NCBI GenBank assembly: GCA_002505945.1
Contig: DAWM01000023.1
Coordinates: 1 to 9,736 of the forward strand
Length of the DNA stretch: 9,736 nt
Source of the DNA: Candidatus Woesearchaeota archaeon UBA119
GTDB taxonomy: Archaea; Nanobdellota; Nanobdellia; Woesearchaeales; UBA119
Direction of reading: 5' to 3'
Part shown: in pieces, positions 4,569 through 9,736 of the stretch
How positions within the stretch are numbered: the stretch's first letter is position 1
How the letters are laid out: every line of letters starts with the position of its first letter
The notes under the pieces: generated by a model
The model's input: only the letters and a program-made list of their open reading frames with translations
What the model was told of the DNA's origin: nothing
Databases searched by the model: none
Made by a program: the position numbers and the translations under genes

Positions 4569-6173
4569 ATGATGGCTGAATCAAACAAGAGCTATTCAGA
4601 AGAGCTAGCTGGATTTATAGAGGAAAATAAAAAAAAGATCAGTAAATCTAGAAAGGCTTGGAGTCAATTTAAGAAATATCCAAAGATTACATCTTTCGTC
4701 AATTCTACTCTATTTATTTCCAGAAACATCCCGGGAGGATTAGAAAAGGTCCTCAAAACCTTAAAGCGATTTGACAGAAGTGAAGGAAAAGGTTTGTCAA
4801 ATATGGTGGACTGGACATTAGCTAATAAAGAAGGGCCCTATAAGATGTTTAAAAGATTATTTGATAAGGATCCTGGTTATGTAAAGACCTTTCTATACAA
4901 TTTTATTCTGAGGGCGGGGGCAGAATGGCAAGATAAAGCTGAGCAACAGACTAAAGAAGGAGAGTTTCAAGCTCCTTTTACTCTTTTAATCAATCCAAGC
5001 TGGGCTTGCAATAGGGATTGCAGGATATGTTGGGCTAAAAGTTATATGAGGGGAGAAAATGGAGAAATTAAGAAAACTATAGACCGAAGGAAAAACACTC
5101 TTGAGATGGAACCAGAGTTCTTGGATGATATCATCAATCAAGCAGAAGAGATGGGTACGCATTTCTTTACATTATTGGGAGGGGAACCAAGTTTGCTTTT
5201 CAAAAGACCAGGATACAGAGAGGTTCTTCTAAATCACCCAGAAAGTGAGTTTCAATTCTTCACGAATGGCACGACTGTGGATGATTATTTAGTTGATTAT
5301 TTGAATCTAAACAAAAACATGATTCCGGTGTTTAGCATAGACGGTTATGAAAAAGAAACTGATGAGATGAGAGGGGAAGGGGCCTATGAGAAGGTTGTTG
5401 CAGGAATGGAGAGATTAAAGAATGAAAACATTCCATTTGGTGTGTCTTTAGTATTGACAAACAGCAATTATAAGACTCTTACTGACCCTAAGTTCTATGA
5501 CTGGCTTATTGATAAAGGCGCTCTCTTCTCATGGACTTTCGTCTGTATGCCTGTTGGCCAATATCCTTCTTTAGATGATATGCCGACAGGAGAACAAAGA
5601 TTGAACTATGGTAAGTTTATTAAGAGATATAGAGAAGAAAATCCCTTATTCTCAATGGATTTCTGGAATGATGCGCCAGCAGTTAAAGGATGTATTGCAG
5701 CTAGAAAATATGCTCAGGTTGTTCCTTCTGGAGACTTAGAGCCATGTGTGTTTGCGCATTTTGCAAAACATAATTTACATGATGTTTCACTTAAGGAGGC
5801 GTGGAATTCGCGTTACTTCAATGATATCAGACTTGGTCAGCCAGTAAGCAAAAATCTTCTAAGACCTTGTATGATAATTGATTACCCTGAAAGATTAAGA
5901 GAAGTAGTAAAGAACAATGGTGCTGTTCCTACAGATAAGACATCGCATCTTTTACTAGAAGAAGAACTCTCCTCTAAAATGGACAGGTATGCAGAAGAAA
6001 CAGGAAAGATCCTTGACAAGTATTGGTGTGATTCAGAGATGTGGAGAAAATATAAGGAATATATAGAAAGAACAGGGAAAGGCACCGGAGAAGGATATGA
6101 TAGAATATGGTTGGAGAATCTTCCAAAGGAAGAACAAGAGAAAGTCTTAGAAGAAGCTAAGCTGGATCATTAA
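4569..6173 (+). CDS. Radical SAM protein with Twitch/SPASM-like C-terminus
   Basis: A 534-residue iron-sulfur enzyme expected to cleave SAM and start radical chemistry; substrate unknown. Residues 1-135 are a helical, lysine-rich extension. The radical SAM core follows: C147, C151 and C154 (CNRDCRIC) for the 4Fe-4S cluster, GGEP (204-207) for SAM, FFTNGT (230-235) and FSIDGYEKE (255-263). In the C-terminal part, C375, C393 (within GDLEPC, a GX4C) and C434 (LRPC) form a Twitch/SPASM-like set for an auxiliary cluster. MRGEGAYEKVV, MPVG and MDFWND segments recall a large family of stand-alone radical SAM proteins in anaerobes, with HpnH-like members more distantly related. It has its own promoter. 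No small cysteine-rich or precursor-like peptide gene is visible beside it, so a RiPP role is not supported. Confidence 0.85.
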   Translation: MMAESNKSYSEELAGFIEENKKKISKSRKAWSQFKKYPKITSFVNSTLFISRNIPGGLEKVLKTLKRFDRSEGKGLSNMVDWTLANKEGPYKMFKRLFDKDPGYVKTFLYNFILRAGAEWQDKAEQQTKEGEFQAPFTLLINPSWACNRDCRICWAKSYMRGENGEIKKTIDRRKNTLEMEPEFLDDIINQAEEMGTHFFTLLGGEPSLLFKRPGYREVLLNHPESEFQFFTNGTTVDDYLVDYLNLNKNMIPVFSIDGYEKETDEMRGEGAYEKVVAGMERLKNENIPFGVSLVLTNSNYKTLTDPKFYDWLIDKGALFSWTFVCMPVGQYPSLDDMPTGEQRLNYGKFIKRYREENPLFSMDFWNDAPAVKGCIAARKYAQVVPSGDLEPCVFAHFAKHNLHDVSLKEAWNSRYFNDIRLGQPVSKNLLRPCMIIDYPERLREVVKNNGAVPTDKTSHLLLEEELSSKMDRYAEETGKILDKYWCDSEMWRKYKEYIERTGKGTGEGYDRIWLENLPKEEQEKVLEEAKLDH

Positions 6174-6192
6174 AGAAATATTAAAACAAAAG

Positions 6193-6228
6193 ATTAATAA
6201 AGAGTTCTCTATACTTTTGGATGGGTGA
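6193..6228 (+). promoter_or_regulatory. TATA-like box and Shine-Dalgarno of the PAC2 gene
   Basis: ATTAATAAA (6193-6201) predicts transcription from about 6222. GGGTGA (6223-6228) lies 7 nt before ATG 6236 and decides that start over the in-frame ATG at 6221, which would place the SD inside the coding region. Confidence 0.5.
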
Positions 6229-6235
6229 AATTATT

Positions 6236-6937
6236 ATGCTGGAACTCAAAGAAGTACCTAAAAAACCAACGATTATTGAAGGCTTTCCTGGTGTTGGCCT
6301 TGTAGCGAGCATTGTAACTGAATACCTTATAGAGCATCTTAATGCTAAGCTTATTGGCAAGATTATCCTTGACAACATGCCACCAATAGTGGCTATTCAT
6401 AATAAAGAGATTGTCCAGCCTTTTGGGGTTTTTTATGCCAAGAAGAAAAACCTTATGCTTATCCATGGCTTGACAATGGCAAAAGGATTTGAATGGGACT
6501 TGAGCGATAATATAATAGAACTCTGCAAGAAGACCCAGACAGAGCATATAATAAGTATTGAGGGTGTCCCTGCGAAGACTCAGAATCCAAAAACATTCTT
6601 CTATACAACAACCGATAAGAATAAGAAAGACTTAGAGAAGATAGGGACAAAACCTTTGGAGAACGGGATTGTGTTTGGGGTAACCTCTTCTTTGTTGATA
6701 AAAAATGAAACTGTCCCCCAAACCTGCCTGTTTGTAGAAACACATATGGGGCTGCCAGATAGTAAGAGTGCTGCTTTAATAGTTAAAGATTTGAACCAAA
6801 TCCTGGACTTAGATGTCGATGTAAAGCCATTGATTAACAAAGCACAAGCATTTGAGAAGAAATTAAAGAAGATTCTTTCCAGTGCAAAAGATGCATCTGA
6901 TATCAAAAGACACAAAGCTATGAATTATGTAGGTTAA
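6236..6937 (+). CDS. PAC2 family protein (proteasome assembly chaperone-like)
   Basis: A 233-residue soluble protein of the archaeal PAC2 family (COG2047, relatives of PbaA/PbaB and eukaryotic PAC2), thought to act as ATP-independent chaperones in proteasome assembly. The diagnostic glycine-rich loop GFPGVGLVAS is at 16-25 and the C-terminal ETHMGLPDSKSAALIVKDL segment at 168-186. The end, KAMNYVG, lacks the classical HbYX tail because tyrosine is third from the end, so direct docking on the 20S ring by that motif is not indicated. The start is ATG 6236, chosen from GGGTGA 7 nt upstream; ATG 6221 would add five residues. It follows the radical SAM gene by 62 nt with its own TATA-like box, and a glycosyltransferase gene follows 29 nt later. 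Confidence 0.88.
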   Translation: MLELKEVPKKPTIIEGFPGVGLVASIVTEYLIEHLNAKLIGKIILDNMPPIVAIHNKEIVQPFGVFYAKKKNLMLIHGLTMAKGFEWDLSDNIIELCKKTQTEHIISIEGVPAKTQNPKTFFYTTTDKNKKDLEKIGTKPLENGIVFGVTSSLLIKNETVPQTCLFVETHMGLPDSKSAALIVKDLNQILDLDVDVKPLINKAQAFEKKLKKILSSAKDASDIKRHKAMNYVG

Positions 6938-6966
6938 GACCAACTCCGATTTAAATGGTGTAAGAT

Positions 6967-8268
6967 ATGAGAATCCTGATAATAACAGCATTTGTAGAAG
7001 GTTATGGTGGAGGAACAGGAAGGGTTGCCTATGACATGGCAGAAGCATTTTCTAAAGAGTATGAGGTTGCCCTGGTTTGCCCGGCAGAAAAAACCGGTAT
7101 TATTGAAGTAAGAGGAAATCTTTCTATATATGGAATTAAAAGCTTCACTTCGATGAAATCAAGAGAAGTCTCTTTCTCATGGTGGTCTCCTAAGAATAAG
7201 AAGGAATTTTATAATTTCATTGAAAGATTTTCTCCAGATGTAATTCATTCACACCAGCCTGTTAATATAGATACAGTGGCTCTTAAATACGCCTCTGAAC
7301 ATGGTATCCCCTTCTTTTATACTGGTCATGTTCTACCCACCAAGGCATTATTATACTCACTTCCAGGAAAGATTGCTAAGCCCATTAATAGTATGCTGAA
7401 TAAAACAATTCTTAAACCCTATTTTAAATCATATCTTAAGTTTTGTGATGGCATAGTAACATTAAATAAATACTCCTATGAGGACCATGAACATGTTGCT
7501 GATTACCATAAATTGCATATAATCCCAAATGGAAAAAACCTACAGCGGTTTTATAATAAAGACCATCCTAAGATATCCGAGAAAGAAATCAGACTCATTT
7601 TTGTAGGATACTTATCTGCAAGGAAGAACCAGGAATTTCTTATTGAAGTAATGAAGTATTTACCTTCAAACTACAAGCTGCTTCTGGCTGGTCCTCCTTT
7701 ATATAAGAGTTATTTAGAACTGCTTAAGCATAAAATTAACACCCTTAAGCTAAAAAATGTAAAATTACTTGGCTCATTTCCTTATGAAAACATTCCCGAA
7801 CTTTATGGAAAAGCCCATATTCTAGTTTCAGCAGCCACATTAGAGGTTCAAAGTTTAGTTGTTATAGAGGCATTAGCATCTGGCACTCCTGTTGTAGGGT
7901 TGTCAAATGAAACAGTTGATGAACTCATTAAGGATGGAGAAAACGGCTATCGGCTGCCCAAGAATGCCTCGCCAAAAGAGTTTGCAGAGAAGATAAAGGA
8001 GATAACCTCACTTAATGAAGAAAAGTACGACCAGATGTGCAAGAATGCGCATGAAAGCTCAAAGATGTTTGATTGGCAGAATGTTATTAATAAAACAATA
8101 GAGATGTACAATGAAGCAAAAAGGGAACATGAAGAAAGAAAAAGACGAGAAATGTTTAAGTTAAATACTGTAGTTATGACTAATGTTGTGCTCTCCTCAT
8201 TACTCTATCTTCTCGCAAACATGTCCTCTTTCTTCAAAGGGATTGTAAAGCGGAAGAAATTGAACTAA
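6967..8268 (+). CDS. GT4-type glycosyltransferase with C-terminal membrane anchor
   Basis: A 433-residue GT-B retaining glycosyltransferase. The N-terminal acceptor domain has GGGTGRVAYDMA (14-25), HSHQ (94-97) and YTGH (118-121). The C-terminal nucleotide-sugar domain has FVGYLSARKNQEFL (212-225) and the EX7E catalytic motif E293/E301 (EVQSLVVIE), followed by ASGTPVVG. Residues about 383-397 are strongly charged (REHEERKRRE), then about 400-424 are hydrophobic and the end is KRKKLN: an anchor with cytoplasmic positive charge. The HSHQ/YTGH spacing recalls enzymes that glycosylate membrane lipids, so a glycolipid or lipid-linked glycan role is likely, but the sugar and acceptor are not readable. 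GGTG (6957-6960) 6 nt before the ATG serves as RBS. Spacing suggests co-transcription with PAC2. Confidence 0.88.
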   Translation: MRILIITAFVEGYGGGTGRVAYDMAEAFSKEYEVALVCPAEKTGIIEVRGNLSIYGIKSFTSMKSREVSFSWWSPKNKKEFYNFIERFSPDVIHSHQPVNIDTVALKYASEHGIPFFYTGHVLPTKALLYSLPGKIAKPINSMLNKTILKPYFKSYLKFCDGIVTLNKYSYEDHEHVADYHKLHIIPNGKNLQRFYNKDHPKISEKEIRLIFVGYLSARKNQEFLIEVMKYLPSNYKLLLAGPPLYKSYLELLKHKINTLKLKNVKLLGSFPYENIPELYGKAHILVSAATLEVQSLVVIEALASGTPVVGLSNETVDELIKDGENGYRLPKNASPKEFAEKIKEITSLNEEKYDQMCKNAHESSKMFDWQNVINKTIEMYNEAKREHEERKRREMFKLNTVVMTNVVLSSLLYLLANMSSFFKGIVKRKKLN

Positions 8269-8425
8269 CTCTCACTTTTTGGTTTTAATATTTTCTGAAA
8301 TATATATATGGTAATGGGTATTTCTTAAAGTATTTTCTATATTAAATATAATTAAGAAAGTCTAAAATAATTAGTCTTTAACTAGAAAATCTTATATCGT
8401 TACAACCTCTAGTTTAAAATATCAC
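8269..8425. other. AT-rich spacer between convergent genes with T-tracts and inverted repeats
   Basis: No gene is visible. On the plus strand CACTTTTTGGTTTTAATATTTTC (read from 8273) starts just after the glycosyltransferase stop and is a plausible archaeal T-tract terminator. TTTCTTAA (8321-8328) and TTAAGAAA (8352-8359) form a perfect 8-bp inverted repeat with a 23-nt loop. AACTAG (8380-8385) and CTAGTT (8409-8414) form another 6-bp pair just beyond the recombinase stop. Either could help terminate transcription from one side or be remnants of an element edge; I cannot tell which. Confidence 0.45.
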
Positions 8426-9223
8426 TTAACTCATTTGAGCATATTGCATATTAGCAGAATGCGCCTGGAAAAAGAGATTCTTATCAATAATAGGAGGAAA
8501 ATCTCCTCTTATAACCTCATCCTTAAAGCGAATTAATCCGATATATACAGGATTCTTTATGATATGATAGAAAGTAGAAACTGGGATTTTATGTCGAGCA
8601 CATATTGAAATATAGTTTTCTCCCTTAGCCCGACTTTCAAATATGTCTCTTACTTTTTCCATTTCTTCTTCATCAACCACTAATCTTTTATCAGAAAATT
8701 TATAACCTAATGGAGGCCTTGCAAAGTATTCTCTTGCATTTTTCTTCTTGTCAAAGGCCATAGAAACCCTCTCAGCAACCATTCCTCGTTCTAGCTCAGC
8801 AAATACTCCGATTATCTGCATAAAGGCGTTTCCAATAGCACTTGTTGTATCTATTGGCTCAGTTGCCGAAATAAAGTTAATTCCATTATTTTTGAACTCA
8901 TCTAATAATGTAATAAGGTCCTTTAGGTTTCTTGAAAATCTATCTACCTTATAAACCAATATATTTGAAAAAAGCCCTTTTTCTGCATCTTCAATCAATT
9001 GCTGAAACATTGGCCTTTTCATGCTACCTGCGCTATATCCTTCATCAGCATATATCTTTGTTACATTGAAATCCTTTGCTTTTGCAAAAGCAATCAAACG
9101 TTCCTTTTGTGCACTTATAGAAATACCTTCCCTTGCTTGTTCTTCAGTTGATACCCTTACATATATCGCAGTGGAATCTTTGTCAGTTGGGCTGCCTTTC
9201 TTGGTTTTTCTTGCCATTTTCAT
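8426..9223 (-). CDS. Serine recombinase lacking the C-terminal zinc ribbon
   Basis: A site-specific recombinase of the resolvase/invertase superfamily, large-serine-recombinase type. In the 265-residue form (ATG 9223, MKMARK) the catalytic domain spans about 18-155: YVRVST with nucleophile S25 and R23, VDRFSRNL with R95 and R98, and AELERGM (142-148). Residues 169-250 are the recombinase domain (RPPLGYKF to GDFPPIIDKNLF, including KNPVYIG). The protein ends 15 residues later, YAQMS, where relatives of about 450-550 residues continue with a CxxC zinc ribbon and coiled coil. No continuation is seen after the stop. It may be a natural short form or a truncated remnant. An open frame continues upstream to 9307, but the TATA box at 9264-9273 lies inside it. 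AT-rich surroundings suggest a transferred element. Confidence 0.88.
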   Translation of the reverse strand: MKMARKTKKGSPTDKDSTAIYVRVSTEEQAREGISISAQKERLIAFAKAKDFNVTKIYADEGYSAGSMKRPMFQQLIEDAEKGLFSNILVYKVDRFSRNLKDLITLLDEFKNNGINFISATEPIDTTSAIGNAFMQIIGVFAELERGMVAERVSMAFDKKKNAREYFARPPLGYKFSDKRLVVDEEEMEKVRDIFESRAKGENYISICARHKIPVSTFYHIIKNPVYIGLIRFKDEVIRGDFPPIIDKNLFFQAHSANMQYAQMS

Positions 9224-9263
9224 TCCAATATGGGTTCCCTTATTGGAAATAACATGAGAAATA

Positions 9264-9273
9264 CTATATAAAA
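9264..9273 (-). promoter_or_regulatory. TATA box of the recombinase gene
   Basis: On the minus strand GTTTTATATAG is centred near 9268, predicting transcription from about 9242, about 20 nt before ATG 9223. This rules out the longer in-frame start at 9307. The short leader has only weak SD resemblance (GGA next to the ATG). Confidence 0.5.
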
Positions 9274-9337
9274 CTTTCTTTTTTAGGCTGAAAAACAGGA
9301 TTTTCATGGATTTGATGCGATATTTATGTATTTCAGA

Positions 9338-9416
9338 ATATATTATAGATAACTATTAAAACTAACAGTTATAGATTAAATAATTTACATCTTATTGATG
9401 ATATATTATAGATTAG
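9338..9416. repeat. Short direct and inverted repeats upstream of the recombinase
   Basis: ATATATTATAGAT occurs at 9338-9350 and again at 9401-9413, and the core TTATAGAT a third time at 9369-9376. Between them ATAACT (9349-9354) and AGTTAT (9367-9372) are inverted. Recombinase sites often lie just upstream of the gene and contain small inverted and direct repeats, so this is a candidate binding or recombination site. Low-complexity AT DNA could also give such repeats by chance. Confidence 0.4.
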
Positions 9417-9433
9417 ATATTTATTGAATTTTT

Positions 9434-9610
9434 ATGTATAAATCAATCAAAGATCGTAAAAAACAAAAAATTACTTTTTTAGATTTTGATGAATCTTTAA
9501 AATACTATCTTTGCCTTTTTGTTAAAATTATTTTTATCAAATATTTAATTAACAATTGTTATCTAGTACATAATATATCCTTTAGTTTTATAAATAGATA
9601 TGATATTTAA
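9434..9610 (+). CDS. Possible small basic/hydrophobic protein, 58 residues
   Basis: An ATG frame of 58 codons ending in TAA in very AT-rich DNA, where stops should be frequent. The N-terminus is basic (MYKSIKDRKKQK), followed by a hydrophobic aromatic stretch (YYLCLFVKIIFIKYL) that could be one membrane segment. There is no SD, but the TATA-like GATATATTATAG centred near 9406 is 28 nt upstream, the leaderless spacing seen elsewhere here. Composition is mostly dictated by AT-rich codons, so this may not be a gene. No family recognised. Confidence 0.2.
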   Translation: MYKSIKDRKKQKITFLDFDESLKYYLCLFVKIIFIKYLINNCYLVHNISFSFINRYDI

Positions 9611-9700
9611 CTAAATAATATTAATATCTTTTATTCTATTTTATTTAAAGTGTTTTTTATTAAATATATTTTGGATAACAATTAAAATGCAAATGTAAAA

Positions 9701-9736
9701 GTGAGGGTTGATTCAGTATCTCCGATTCATCTAGGG
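9701..9736 (+). CDS. Possible 5' end of a RAMP-like CRISPR protein (partial)
   Basis: From GTG 9701 the frame stays open to the window edge and reads VRVDSVSPIHLG. The SPIHLG wording resembles the N-terminal (T/S)P-h-H-(I/L)-G motif of RAMP proteins such as Csm5 of type III CRISPR systems. The base composition becomes more GC-rich here, and the AT-rich TAAATATATTTTGG (9661-9674) could be its TATA box. The other two plus frames stop within the segment. Twelve residues are far too few for identification; this is a pointer to the next sequence, not an annotation. Confidence 0.25.
   Translation, partial: MRVDSVSPIHLG

Larger units (their letters stand above)
9308..9700. other. Very AT-rich intergenic region
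   Basis: About 390 nt with almost no G or C and no convincing gene. It contains repeated TTATAGAT motifs near the recombinase, a 58-codon open frame, a 12-bp palindrome TAACAATTGTTA (9550-9561) and GATAAC(A/T)ATT copies at 9348-9357, 9554-9563 (minus) and 9674-9683. Base use differs sharply from 1-8268, as expected for acquired DNA, an element end or an origin-like region. I see no CRISPR array and no RNA gene. Confidence 0.5.

Noticed and set aside
6209..6915. Several minus-strand frames over the PAC2 gene
   Set aside because: They are antisense to a gene with clear PAC2 motifs and normal length, and show no motifs of their own.
9224..9307. 28-residue N-terminal extension of the recombinase
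   Set aside because: The promoter-like GTTTTATATAG lies inside it, and relatives begin close to the YxRVST motif; the extension has no SD.
9338..9416. Start of a CRISPR array
   Set aside because: Repeats are only 8-13 bp, irregularly spaced and AT-only, without the repeat-spacer pattern of an array.

Overview
The window looks like a compact, AT-rich archaeal chromosome segment. The archaeal evidence is a tRNA-Glu of archaeal type without an encoded CCA, a PAC2-family proteasome-assembly protein, TATA-like boxes 27-32 nt upstream of several start codons (leaderless or nearly leaderless transcripts), and GGTGA/GAGGTGA Shine-Dalgarno motifs only where a leader or an upstream operon gene exists. 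The small gene set, overlapping gene ends and protein style suggest a DPANN lineage (Woesearchaeota/Pacearchaeota-like). That placement is inference, not proof.

Layout. 1-186 (-): 5' part of a small conserved-looking protein, divergent from 302-976 (+), thymidylate kinase. 973-1377 (-): YjbQ/UPF0047 protein, tail-to-tail with tmk and sharing a TTAA for both stops. 1431-1505 (-): tRNA-Glu(CUC). 1578-1955 (-): two-iron superoxide reductase (desulfoferrodoxin) with every metal ligand present. 1991-2509 and 2511-2933 (-): two adjacent half-size permeases, each resembling one half of a COG0701/PF03773 permease. 3027-3473 (+): small membrane protein with histidines in the last helix, possibly heme-binding. 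3442-4191 (-): TatD nuclease, preceded by a 55-residue zinc-ribbon gene at 4201-4368. Between this pair and the next gene lie three consecutive predicted hairpins (4397-4475), ending on the minus strand in a terminator-like stem plus T-run.

The plus strand then carries a 534-residue radical SAM protein with a long helical N-terminus and a Twitch/SPASM-like cysteine set (4569-6173), a PAC2 protein (6236-6937) and a membrane-anchored GT4 glycosyltransferase (6967-8268). From 8269 the character changes: a serine recombinase without the usual C-terminal zinc ribbon and coiled coil (8426-9223, -) sits in very AT-rich, repeat-containing DNA up to about 9700. At the right edge a short reading frame (9701 on) resembles the start of a CRISPR RAMP protein, but only 12 residues are visible.

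How the genes relate: SOR handles superoxide and may be functionally near the possible heme membrane protein. The zinc-ribbon/TatD pair is an evident operon. PAC2 and the glycosyltransferase may be co-transcribed by spacing only. I see no complete new system. The best leads are the structured RNA candidate, the split permease, the zinc-ribbon/TatD operon, and the recombinase island running into a possible type III CRISPR gene.
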